Shown: positions 53,334 through 61,113 of the stretch, piece by piece
Position numbering within the stretch: position 1 is the stretch's first letter
Layout of the letters: each line of letters opens with the position of its first letter
NCBI RefSeq assembly: GCF_030297175.1
Contig: NZ_AP028070.1
Span: 1,798,001-1,862,000, forward strand
Direction: 5' to 3'
Source: Marinobacter sp. LA51
GTDB taxonomy: Bacteria; Pseudomonadota; Gammaproteobacteria; Pseudomonadales; Oleiphilaceae
Length of the DNA stretch: 64,000 nt
Notes under the pieces: model-generated
The model's input: only the letters and a program-made list of their open reading frames with translations
What the model was told of the DNA's origin: nothing
The model's database searches: none
Translations under genes and position numbers: made by a program

Positions 53334-54593
53334 TCACACCAACCGCTGTCGACCCTCTGTCCGTCTACGGGCCTGCTCTGAGTTCACATACACAGACTCC
53401 GTAAACGTTGCGTTGGCATGGCCCAGTTCCTCACTGATGTGCCGGATATCACCTCCAGCCTCTATGGCCTGGCTGGCGCCCGTGTGTCGCAAATAATGGG
53501 TTTCGGTGCGGATCGCCAGTAACTGTCTGGCTTCGTCGCCAAACCCTTGTTGTTCCATTCGTTCGGCGGTAGCAACAATTGACTGTTCATAAATCCGTTG
53601 CACCTGCCGTTTGCCAATGGCATCTCCCTTGGCCGAAGGCAGGATGGGCGTTGATTCACCGGGAACGGGCAGGGGAGATGTGAGCCCCAGATGTAACCGC
53701 CATCGCTTCAGGTAACCCAGATAAGCGTCAGGAAGTGTGACCTGACGGGTTTTGTCGCCCTTGCCGAAGATTGAATAGATCCAGTAGGCCTCGCCATCCA
53801 CGATAGTGCGCCTGAAATCACTGAAGCTGGGCGTCCGAATCTCACCTCGGTCTACAGGCCGGGGAGCCAATTCACTGACTCGCAGGAACAGGCTTTTCAT
53901 GGTCACGATGACAAAGAGGTTGCGCTCGAATTTCGGGTTGGCGCTGGCCAGTTGGGTCAGCGTTTCCAACAGATAGGACCACTGCCAGTCCGTGAGGCGT
54001 CGCACTTCGGCATCGACGTCCTTATTGAGGTTCGGTTTGGCATTTCGGTCCCGTTTGCGAACATCAATGAGCGGGTTATGCTGCAGATAATCTTGTGCCA
54101 TCAGGTATTTAAAGAAGGTTTGTAATGCAGTTCGACTGGCATTGAGACTGGCCTGAGTCACGGAGTAGGGCGCACTGGAATCCTTCGAACGTTGGGCCAT
54201 CGGCCGCCAATCGGGGTTTTGATGCCTCAAATCGTTGCTGTCTAAAAATGCCGGATAGATACCCCGCGATATCCAGGAGGTAGGGGGCGTTTTCAAAAAC
54301 GAGAAATAACTACTTAGCAGGTCACTGTCAGCCTGGGAGAGATGCCGCTTCGCGATATGCCAGGTGTAGTTCAGGAAGCGTTGAATCTCACTTCGAAAAC
54401 GATTGTAAGTGCCGGAAACGTCGCTGTATTTGACCAGAAACCGTTGGGCAATGTGAAAGTCATCCCGATGAGTCTGTGGCAAGGCCATCAGAGCTGCTTG
54501 GAGATCCGGGTACAGCTCAAGATCTGCCTGCTCGTGAATTAGCTCGGCAGTATCGAACAAGGGATAACCGGGAAATCGAGTTCTGGTATTCAT
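53334..54593 (-). CDS. Tyrosine recombinase / integrase
   Basis: A 419-residue tyrosine-family site-specific recombinase. The catalytic set is complete: Arg238 (LFLRVSEL), Lys278 (FGKGDK), His366-x-x-Arg369 (THYLRHTGAS), His392 (LGHAN) and Tyr402 (ESVYVNSE). The N-terminal 200 residues form the core-binding domain. It is longer than XerC/XerD (about 300), so it is not the host Xer protein. The ATG at 54593 is chosen; a GTG at 54626 is possible. A perfect 11-8-11 inverted repeat lies 48 bp upstream. It sits about 700 bp from the dif array and is of unknown target. Confidence 0.92.
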   Translation of the reverse strand: MNTRTRFPGYPLFDTAELIHEQADLELYPDLQAALMALPQTHRDDFHIAQRFLVKYSDVSGTYNRFRSEIQRFLNYTWHIAKRHLSQADSDLLSSYFSFLKTPPTSWISRGIYPAFLDSNDLRHQNPDWRPMAQRSKDSSAPYSVTQASLNASRTALQTFFKYLMAQDYLQHNPLIDVRKRDRNAKPNLNKDVDAEVRRLTDWQWSYLLETLTQLASANPKFERNLFVIVTMKSLFLRVSELAPRPVDRGEIRTPSFSDFRRTIVDGEAYWIYSIFGKGDKTRQVTLPDAYLGYLKRWRLHLGLTSPLPVPGESTPILPSAKGDAIGKRQVQRIYEQSIVATAERMEQQGFGDEARQLLAIRTETHYLRHTGASQAIEAGGDIRHISEELGHANATFTESVYVNSEQARRRTEGRQRLV

Positions 54594-54640
54594 AAAGGAA
54601 ATCTTTCTATGGGACGTGAGGTGCACGAAACAATAGCAAT

Positions 54641-54670
54641 AATGTCCAATACTCCCAAATATTGGACATT
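54641..54670. other. Candidate tyrosine-recombinase core site (11-8-11 perfect inverted repeat)
   Basis: AATGTCCAATA at 54641-54651 and TATTGGACATT at 54660-54670, with the spacer CTCCCAAA. This geometry (11-bp arms, 8-bp spacer) matches Cre/Xer-type recombination sites, and it lies just upstream of the recombinase gene. An autoregulatory operator is the alternative. Confidence 0.55.
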
Positions 54671-54674
54671 ACCT

Positions 54675-54697
54675 ATATCCTCGTAAAATCAGGATAT
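54675..54697. other. Second perfect inverted repeat upstream of recombinase
   Basis: ATATCCT at 54675-54681 and AGGATAT at 54691-54697, 9-nt spacer, only 4 bp from the 30-bp repeat. It may be an accessory binding site or part of the promoter. Confidence 0.4.
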
Positions 54698-54965
54698 TAC
54701 CGGAACAACCTCAACGTGTAACTAATGTGGCGTTGGTTTCACTGATGAGACTGACAGAACGATTCCAGGCATTAACTCACTGCCGATGTCAGCGCTTATG
54801 GTCGGATAGTAAGATCAGAGCTCAATGAAGATCAGACGTTAGCGGTTTGGATTGACCGCAATAAACTGAGGCTGGAGTTTCTGCGTGTGTGAGCGGGAGA
54901 ATAAGAGCTGAGGAAGCAGCCCGGCTGAGAAGCTCAACCGGGTGTGCAGTTTTTCTTAGAGTCGA

Positions 54966-55100
54966 TTACGAGCCAGCGAGCTGGTTGTCGTTTTGAGTCT
55001 CGACTGTCTGAGTTTTGGCAAATGCGAATCTCAGTGTAACGGCCAGAGTGAAAAATGCAGCCAGGCCGCCGAACAGGGTAATGACAGGAATAAGATTCAT
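54966..55100 (-). CDS. Very small membrane protein (44 residues)
   Basis: A 44-residue ORF starting MNLIPVITLFGGLAAFFTLA: one hydrophobic segment at about residues 3-27, then a basic and polar tail ending NQLAGS. GGAGG lies about 11 nt before the ATG at 55100. It is likely a single-pass inner-membrane protein. The family is unknown to me. It lies between the recombinase region and the dif-associated array, and could belong to either or to the host. Confidence 0.6.
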   Translation of the reverse strand: MNLIPVITLFGGLAAFFTLAVTLRFAFAKTQTVETQNDNQLAGS

Positions 55101-55291
55101 AGCTTGGTTAACCTCCATTGGTTCTTCCGTCCGGATCCACTTCGTTAAACCTAGAAGGACTGTCGTGATGGAAGAACAGGTTTATGCCTCGCGTTGAAGA
55201 GGCCCGTTTAGATAGTGTGCTTATTATACGGGAGGAGCGCTGCTCCAGGCGTATGCAATAACCGTTACTATCGTCCTGATTAACATCCAAG

Positions 55292-55319
55292 ACTGCGCAT
55301 AATGTATATTTAGAGGTCT
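55292..55319 (+). other. Left-boundary half dif site
   Basis: XerC arm and central hexamer identical to dif; the XerD arm is replaced by TTTAGAGGTCT. The left flank (ATCCAAG then ACTGCG) differs from internal junctions (ATCCA then ACTGCG), as expected where host DNA meets the first unit. Confidence 0.8.
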
Positions 55320-55340
55320 GTTTCTTAAGGGGTTTTCGGG

Positions 55341-55532
55341 TCATGCCCTATGCGAAATATCGATCCCAAAAGTCGACAGTAGCTCCCTTTTGTGGCGGTA
55401 ATAGGTTTCCCGGGACATCAGGAAATACGGGTTGTAGCCCATCAGCCAAGTTACGTAGGTGCCGCGCAATTTGACCGGCAAACGCAGAAATGTGAGCTGC
55501 TGGTCTTTGGTCATGGTGAATTGAGATGGCAT
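55341..55532 (-). pseudogene. C-terminal remnant of filamentous-phage replication initiator (unit 1)
   Basis: A 63-residue ORF starting MPSQFTMTKDQQLTFLRLP. The stretch MSRETYYRHKRELLSTFGIDI resembles, from memory, the C-terminal end of gpII/X-, Cri- and RstA-type inovirus replication proteins (TFYRHRRELL..GIDI). Upstream the frame continues only to a stop about 14 codons before the ATG, so the catalytic Tyr domain is missing. Its stop overlaps an ATG (ATGA at 55338-55341 region), as in coupled phage genes. It may be a pseudogene or a deliberately kept DNA segment next to the origin. The family link needs a profile search. Confidence 0.6.
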
Positions 55533-55558
55533 GGCTCGTAGGTCTGTAAATTCCCGCC

Positions 55559-55968
55559 ACGGCGTTTAATCGCCGTCCAGAGAAGGCCTACAGCGGAATC
55601 AGACCGGCAATCCCGGTCTCGATATTCCCCAGGTGGAGAATCCGCCTGGGCATCCAGAGCAGGCTTTTGAACGAAAAAATCCCGCATCATCGGTATTGGC
55701 GTACCTAGCGGGATCTGAGGTCACAGGTCGAGTGTATCGGCAAAATCTCGACTGCGGTACAGGGTGTCTAACCCCCCTCGGTCTAATAGGGGGGTCAGGT
55801 ACTCCAAAACCAGCCAACCCCCCAAAGGATTTGACCCTTTGGAGGTCCACCGAAAACCCCTGAAAGCCATGTGGCACAAGGGATAGCGGGCAACCAGAGG
55901 TGCTGAGGGTCAGGTTCTGAGTCAGGCGCTGCATAAGGGGGGCACCCGCGTGCGGGGGGTTCCTTATG
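55559..55968. other. Hairpin-dense region of the unit (candidate origin/packaging signal or structured RNA), unit 1
   Basis: At least seven stems in 410 bp: ACGGCG/CGCCGT (55559-55576), AGACCGG/CCGGTCT (55601-55619), CCCAGGTGG/CCGCCTGGG (55628-55650, one G-U), ATCCCGC/GCGGGAT (55679-55714), ACCCCCC/GGGGGGT (55771-55795), CCAAAGG/CCTTTGG (55822-55842) and CATAAGG/CCTTATG (55932-55968). The same region recurs every 716 bp in units 2-5. Filamentous phage intergenic regions hold such hairpins as replication origins and packaging signal. Confidence 0.7.
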
Positions 55969-56007
55969 AGCCAAACGGGCAAAACAGGTTCCAATCCCCA
56001 GTATCCA

Positions 56008-56035
56008 ACTGCGCATAATGTATATTTAGAGGTCT
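56008..56035 (+). other. Internal half dif site, unit 1/2 junction
   Basis: Same XerC arm and centre, degenerate XerD arm. It lies inside the reading frame of the minus-strand ORF that starts at 56060. Confidence 0.8.
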
Positions 56036-56056
56036 GTTTCTTAAGGGGTTTTCGGG

Positions 56057-56248
56057 TCATGCCCTATGCGAAATATCGATCCCAAAAGTCGACAGTAGCT
56101 CCCTTTTGTGGCGGTAATAGGTTTCCCGGGACATCAGGAAATACGGGTTGTAGCCCATCAGCCAAGTTACGTAGGTGCCGCGCAATTTGACCGGCAAACG
56201 CAGAAATGTGAGCTGCTGGTCTTTGGTCATGGTGAATTGAGATGGCAT
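56057..56248 (-). pseudogene. Rep C-terminal remnant (unit 2)
   Basis: Identical copy of the 63-residue ORF of unit 1. Its TGA at 56057-56059 overlaps the ATG of the next ORF at 56058-56060. Confidence 0.6.
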
Positions 56249-56723
56249 GGCTCGTAGGTCTGTAAATTCCCGCCACGGCGTTTAATCGCCGTCCAGAGAA
56301 GGCCTACAGCGGAATCAGACCGGCAATCCCGGTCTCGATATTCCCCAGGTGGAGAATCCGCCTGGGCATCCAGAGCAGGCTTTTGAACGAAAAAATCCCG
56401 CATCATCGGTATTGGCGTACCTAGCGGGATCTGAGGTCACAGGTCGAGTGTATCGGCAAAATCTCGACTGCGGTACAGGGTGTCTAACCCCCCTCGGTCT
56501 AATAGGGGGGTCAGGTACTCCAAAACCAGCCAACCCCCCAAAGGATTTGACCCTTTGGAGGTCCACCGAAAACCCCTGAAAGCCATGTGGCACAAGGGAT
56601 AGCGGGCAACCAGAGGTGCTGAGGGTCAGGTTCTGAGTCAGGCGCTGCATAAGGGGGGCACCCGCGTGCGGGGGGTTCCTTATGAGCCAAACGGGCAAAA
56701 CAGGTTCCAATCCCCAGTATCCA

Positions 56724-56751
56724 ACTGCGCATAATGTATATTTAGAGGTCT
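56724..56751 (+). other. Internal half dif site, unit 2/3 junction
   Basis: Identical to the junction at 56008, exactly 716 bp further. Confidence 0.8.
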
Positions 56752-56772
56752 GTTTCTTAAGGGGTTTTCGGG

Positions 56773-56964
56773 TCATGCCCTATGCGAAATATCGATCCCA
56801 AAAGTCGACAGTAGCTCCCTTTTGTGGCGGTAATAGGTTTCCCGGGACATCAGGAAATACGGGTTGTAGCCCATCAGCCAAGTTACGTAGGTGCCGCGCA
56901 ATTTGACCGGCAAACGCAGAAATGTGAGCTGCTGGTCTTTGGTCATGGTGAATTGAGATGGCAT
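56773..56964 (-). pseudogene. Rep C-terminal remnant (unit 3)
   Basis: Identical copy of the 63-residue ORF of unit 1, with the same ATGA overlap. Confidence 0.6.
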
Positions 56965-57439
56965 GGCTCGTAGGTCTGTAAATTCCCGCCACGGCGTTTA
57001 ATCGCCGTCCAGAGAAGGCCTACAGCGGAATCAGACCGGCAATCCCGGTCTCGATATTCCCCAGGTGGAGAATCCGCCTGGGCATCCAGAGCAGGCTTTT
57101 GAACGAAAAAATCCCGCATCATCGGTATTGGCGTACCTAGCGGGATCTGAGGTCACAGGTCGAGTGTATCGGCAAAATCTCGACTGCGGTACAGGGTGTC
57201 TAACCCCCCTCGGTCTAATAGGGGGGTCAGGTACTCCAAAACCAGCCAACCCCCCAAAGGATTTGACCCTTTGGAGGTCCACCGAAAACCCCTGAAAGCC
57301 ATGTGGCACAAGGGATAGCGGGCAACCAGAGGTGCTGAGGGTCAGGTTCTGAGTCAGGCGCTGCATAAGGGGGGCACCCGCGTGCGGGGGGTTCCTTATG
57401 AGCCAAACGGGCAAAACAGGTTCCAATCCCCAGTATCCA

Positions 57440-57467
57440 ACTGCGCATAATGTATATTTAGAGGTCT
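57440..57467 (+). other. Internal half dif site, unit 3/4 junction
   Basis: Identical to the other internal junctions. Confidence 0.8.
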
Positions 57468-57488
57468 GTTTCTTAAGGGGTTTTCGGG

Positions 57489-57680
57489 TCATGCCCTATG
57501 CGAAATATCGATCCCAAAAGTCGACAGTAGCTCCCTTTTGTGGCGGTAATAGGTTTCCCGGGACATCAGGAAATACGGGTTGTAGCCCATCAGCCAAGTT
57601 ACGTAGGTGCCGCGCAATTTGACCGGCAAACGCAGAAATGTGAGCTGCTGGTCTTTGGTCATGGTGAATTGAGATGGCAT
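57489..57680 (-). pseudogene. Rep C-terminal remnant (unit 4)
   Basis: Identical copy of the 63-residue ORF of unit 1, with the same ATGA overlap. Confidence 0.6.
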
Positions 57681-58155
57681 GGCTCGTAGGTCTGTAAATT
57701 CCCGCCACGGCGTTTAATCGCCGTCCAGAGAAGGCCTACAGCGGAATCAGACCGGCAATCCCGGTCTCGATATTCCCCAGGTGGAGAATCCGCCTGGGCA
57801 TCCAGAGCAGGCTTTTGAACGAAAAAATCCCGCATCATCGGTATTGGCGTACCTAGCGGGATCTGAGGTCACAGGTCGAGTGTATCGGCAAAATCTCGAC
57901 TGCGGTACAGGGTGTCTAACCCCCCTCGGTCTAATAGGGGGGTCAGGTACTCCAAAACCAGCCAACCCCCCAAAGGATTTGACCCTTTGGAGGTCCACCG
58001 AAAACCCCTGAAAGCCATGTGGCACAAGGGATAGCGGGCAACCAGAGGTGCTGAGGGTCAGGTTCTGAGTCAGGCGCTGCATAAGGGGGGCACCCGCGTG
58101 CGGGGGGTTCCTTATGAGCCAAACGGGCAAAACAGGTTCCAATCCCCAGTATCCA

Positions 58156-58183
58156 ACTGCGCATAATGTATATTTAGAGGTCT
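58156..58183 (+). other. Internal half dif site, unit 4/5 junction
   Basis: Identical to the other internal junctions. Confidence 0.8.
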
Positions 58184-58204
58184 GTTTCTTAAGGGGTTTT
58201 CGGG

Positions 58205-58396
58205 TCATGCCCTATGCGAAATATCGATCCCAAAAGTCGACAGTAGCTCCCTTTTGTGGCGGTAATAGGTTTCCCGGGACATCAGGAAATACGGGTTGTA
58301 GCCCATCAGCCAAGTTACGTAGGTGCCGCGCAATTTGACCGGCAAACGCAGAAATGTGAGCTGCTGGTCTTTGGTCATGGTGAATTGAGATGGCAT
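58205..58396 (-). pseudogene. Rep C-terminal remnant (unit 5)
   Basis: Identical copy of the 63-residue ORF of unit 1. This is the copy nearest the intact dif site. Confidence 0.6.
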
Positions 58397-58871
58397 GGCT
58401 CGTAGGTCTGTAAATTCCCGCCACGGCGTTTAATCGCCGTCCAGAGAAGGCCTACAGCGGAATCAGACCGGCAATCCCGGTCTCGATATTCCCCAGGTGG
58501 AGAATCCGCCTGGGCATCCAGAGCAGGCTTTTGAACGAAAAAATCCCGCATCATCGGTATTGGCGTACCTAGCGGGATCTGAGGTCACAGGTCGAGTGTA
58601 TCGGCAAAATCTCGACTGCGGTACAGGGTGTCTAACCCCCCTCGGTCTAATAGGGGGGTCAGGTACTCCAAAACCAGCCAACCCCCCAAAGGATTTGACC
58701 CTTTGGAGGTCCACCGAAAACCCCTGAAAGCCATGTGGCACAAGGGATAGCGGGCAACCAGAGGTGCTGAGGGTCAGGTTCTGAGTCAGGCGCTGCATAA
58801 GGGGGGCACCCGCGTGCGGGGGGTTCCTTATGAGCCAAACGGGCAAAACAGGTTCCAATCCCCAGTATCCA

Positions 58872-58899
58872 ACTGCGCATAATGTATATTATGTTAAAT
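58872..58899 (+). other. dif: Chromosomal dif site (XerC/XerD recombination site)
   Basis: XerC arm ACTGCGCATAA (58872-58882), centre TGTATA (58883-58888), XerD arm TTATGTTAAAT (58889-58899). From memory it equals the E. coli dif except for the first two bases. XerC/XerD with FtsK resolve chromosome dimers here during division, so this marks the replication terminus. It also serves as the insertion site of the tandem array on its left. Confidence 0.95.
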
Positions 58900-59026
58900 A
58901 CGATATAAGCTAACTTGCGGATGTTACCCAAAACCATCCGGCTGGGGGTCAAGCCAGACCCGGCAGAACCGAAACACCTGAGGCCCTCTAAAGTAAATCC
59001 GCCCCGGTTTTATGGCTTTCCTTAGC
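58900..59026. other. Intergenic region right of dif
   Basis: 127 bp with a GGGTC-AAGCCA-GACCC hairpin near 58946-58961. No gene seen. Confidence 0.4.
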
Positions 59027-59320
59027 CTAGTAATACCCTGCTGTTTCGAAGAAATGCTTGGCAGCGTCCTCAATATTTGGGAACTTCTCTACACAAGATA
59101 CAAGCTGTCCCCTTTCTTGCATAAAACACCGGTATCCGTTTTTTGCTTTGATGAAATAATCGCCATCAAGCGTCTTGGGCTCGAAATGAAACCAGTCGTA
59201 TGAGGACGAGTTTTTGTTCAACTCCTCAAAAACGGAGTCATCTTGGAAAAGCTCGACTACTCGAGATTTATCACCACCTAAGTTCTTATCCACTAAAAAA
59301 TCTAAATATTGGTGAAACAT
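59027..59320 (-). CDS. Hypothetical protein, possible immunity protein
   Basis: A 97-residue acidic, aromatic-rich protein (YDWFHFEPKTLDGDYFIKAK, then GYRCFMQERGQLVSCVEKF). Base composition is AT-richer than the neighbours, suggesting transfer. It has no signal peptide or membrane segment. Small acidic soluble proteins next to a short charged ORF (59368-59628) recall polymorphic toxin-immunity pairs, but I recognise no family. It is located 130 bp right of dif. Confidence 0.55.
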   Translation of the reverse strand: MFHQYLDFLVDKNLGGDKSRVVELFQDDSVFEELNKNSSSYDWFHFEPKTLDGDYFIKAKNGYRCFMQERGQLVSCVEKFPNIEDAAKHFFETAGYY

Positions 59321-59367
59321 ATAAATTCTCAGCTATCAGGATCATGCAAAATCGAAAAGATTGATCC

Positions 59368-59628
59368 TCAATTTTCTGGCAGTTTTTTCGCCTTTCCAAC
59401 CGGAACCATTGCCTCGCTTCGTTCCGCCTTTTTTAAGGCTCTTCCTCTTTTCGGAATTAATGGTTCTATCTGGTTTGCGCGCTGCGGTACTACAACACTC
59501 TCCTGCACTCTAGTCCCGGGCTGAAGCTCAATCTCCTGAACATGGGTTTTCTCTCCCCACTTGACCACCAGATCATTAATAACCTGATTTCTATTATGTA
59601 TTTCATCACGGGTTGTCAATCCACCCAA
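59368..59628 (-). CDS. Hypothetical protein or fragment, upstream partner of 59027 gene
   Basis: An 86-residue ORF starting at TTG, ending KAERSEAMVPVGKAKKLPEN; its C-terminal third is basic. The frame is open five codons further upstream to a TAG. It ends 47 bp before the 97-residue gene on the same strand. It looks like the end of a larger protein, perhaps a toxin module that has lost its front part. No motif supports a function. Confidence 0.35.
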   Translation of the reverse strand: MGGLTTRDEIHNRNQVINDLVVKWGEKTHVQEIELQPGTRVQESVVVPQRANQIEPLIPKRGRALKKAERSEAMVPVGKAKKLPEN

Positions 59629-60008
59629 TGCACCCGGATGGACCTAGGGGGCCGTGATTCCTTTGACGCTCTCCCCCGTTCTAAACCAATCCAGAGTTGG
59701 AAAAATCTGTCGTCCGATCGTTGACTACGAATGTAGCACTTTATTCGGAAATCCGAGGCAGCGGCCTATTCTAGAATCTGCTTTAAGTTTGTTGGGTACT
59801 ATGCGTGGATTTTGGCGTGTAAGTCTCTGATATGGCGTATCGGAAATTTAGTGATTTTTGTGGTCGTCCAGCCAAGCCTGAACACACCATTTCCGGCCTG
59901 GGACTGATTGAACATGTTCCTAACCAGGGACGAGCTGTTACAGGTGCCTGCCGACTATTACATAAATAAGGAGCAGTTGACGTTCTTGCGCCAGCTCTCA
60001 ATAGTCGT
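59629..60008. other. Intergenic region, possible gene debris
   Basis: A 380-bp stretch with two short plus-strand ORFs that lack clear support: 59832-59969 (45 codons, begins MAYRKFSDFCGRPAKP) and 59914-60012 (32 codons, begins MFLTRDELLQVP). They may be decayed mobile-element or host gene fragments. Confidence 0.35.
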
Positions 60009-60836
60009 TTAGTTCAACTGATACGCACTGTTAGTGCGGATGTATATGGTTGCCTCATCATCGCTGTCGTTCGCGAACCGGTGCGTGTAGGCGCCGGTGG
60101 ATTCGATGTAGCTTCCAGCTGAGAGGGTTTTTGCGCCATCAAGGTCGCGAGCGCTATAACTGACCTCTCCCCCAATCACCACCGCGCGAAACTCACTGGC
60201 TTCAGTCGTCAGCTCACCCTCAAAACCAACGCCCAGTTTGATCATCGAGCCACCTGTCTCGGCACTGCTGCCCCATAGATGAGTCGCCTGAACATTGTCG
60301 GCATTGATCTTGTGCAGATCGCTGTTTTCCAACCAGACGACGTTATCAACGTGCAGGTTGAGGGGCCGTTCGCCGTTGTCGAATTGTTCGGCAGAGGGCT
60401 TAACCAAATAGGGGCCTGAATCGATCTCCAGATAAATCAGGTTTGTTTCCCCATCGGCTGCCGTTGTGTGGTCTTCACCGGCTGGTTGAGTCCAGAAAGA
60501 TCCAGGTGGCATCCACATTTTCGCCGCCGTCGGGTCATCATTGTGCATCACCCCTTCAATAACGACGCCGCGATAAGTGATGTTATGAATGTGAGGTGGT
60601 GACTCGAAACCCTTTTTGAACCGAACGAGCATGCCTGTCGCAGTCCCGGTGGTTCGATCTCCCCATAGATCTGCTGCGCCGGGACTGAGCACTCCCCGCA
60701 AAGGATTGAGATATCCCCATTCCACGTCATCAATGGACATGACTTTTACCAGGGTGCCAGCGTTGTGGTTATCTGCATTAGCCAGCGCTGCTGCACTGGT
60801 GAGGAAGAGCGTGAGTATCAGTCTGCGCGAGTACAT
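60009..60836 (-). CDS. Exported cupin protein (DUF4437-like)
   Basis: A 275-residue secreted protein. The signal peptide [19 protein letters not shown] is followed by a cut near ANA. The body consists of two cupin-type halves: the first has [20 protein letters not shown] and [10 protein letters not shown], the second [14 protein letters not shown] and [12 protein letters not shown]. The two HxH/His positions could bind a metal. DUF4437 proteins of this length occur in marine Proteobacteria, function unknown. The promoter is probably in the AT-rich gap 60837-61113. Confidence 0.82.
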   Translation of the reverse strand: MYSRRLILTLFLTSAAALANADNHNAGTLVKVMSIDDVEWGYLNPLRGVLSPGAADLWGDRTTGTATGMLVRFKKGFESPPHIHNITYRGVVIEGVMHNDDPTAAKMWMPPGSFWTQPAGEDHTTAADGETNLIYLEIDSGPYLVKPSAEQFDNGERPLNLHVDNVVWLENSDLHKINADNVQATHLWGSSAETGGSMIKLGVGFEGELTTEASEFRAVVIGGEVSYSARDLDGAKTLSAGSYIESTGAYTHRFANDSDDEATIYIRTNSAYQLN

Positions 60837-61113
60837 TGGGGGGCACCGTGTATCTGTGAATTGAACGGAGCTACTAGATTACTCGTCGCTATACACGTTA
60901 AAAACCGGACTTTCTTTATTTCAGTTTTCGTAAAATCGGCATAATAGATTGGGGATCCTAAGTTAAGCACTCTATAAAGACGAACAGATGAAACGAACCA
61001 AGACCGGTACAGTTCTCCAAATCCTCGAATCTGTAATGGGCCGAACCCTTCCTGGTGTGTCTACTTTTTGATCACCATGTCTATAAACTTTCAGTGATCA
61101 CTGGAGGTGAATT

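Larger units (their letters stand above)
54594..54965. other. Intergenic region upstream of recombinase
   Basis: A 372-bp stretch holding two perfect inverted repeats (54641-54670 and 54675-54697) and a third imperfect hairpin near 54922-54944 followed by TTTTT at about 54950. No credible protein gene was seen in it. Confidence 0.5.
55292..58871. mobile_element. Five tandem 716-bp units inserted at dif: Xer-exploiting mini-satellite array
   Basis: Five copies of a 716-bp unit, beginning at 55292, 56008, 56724, 57440 and 58156. They appear identical, since every ORF on both strands repeats with the same sequence. Each unit begins with the dif XerC arm ACTGCGCATAA and centre TGTATA, then TTTAGAGGTCT instead of a XerD arm. 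The array ends exactly where the intact dif begins at 58872. Each unit encodes a 63-residue Rep-like tail on the minus strand and a roughly 410-bp hairpin-rich region. It carries no integrase, coat or full replication gene, so it must depend on host XerC/XerD and a helper phage. This fits a TLC-type integrative mobile element exploiting Xer. Confidence 0.85.

Noticed and set aside
53334..54593. Host XerC or XerD
   Set aside because: The protein is 419 residues with a different N-terminal domain; Xer proteins are about 300. It is also not in a typical xer gene context.
55599..56060. 153-residue minus-strand ORF repeated in the array as a real protein
   Set aside because: It passes through all the hairpins and the attachment site, is rich in Pro/Gly/Arg/Ser with no motif, and changes its end at the array edges. 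It is more likely an open frame by chance, so it was left as an observation.
55292..58871. CRISPR array or integron cassette array
   Set aside because: The 716-bp units are identical and have no short spacer/repeat pattern. Integron cassettes would differ from each other and end in attC sites (RYYYAAC/GTTRRRY), which I do not see.
58659..58952. 97-residue minus-strand ORF crossing dif
   Set aside because: It begins right of dif, reads through dif and then follows the shadow frame of the repeat unit. No ribosome binding site or motif.
59783..60001. 72-residue minus-strand ORF
   Set aside because: No ribosome binding site or recognisable content; it overlaps short plus-strand frames of equal merit.
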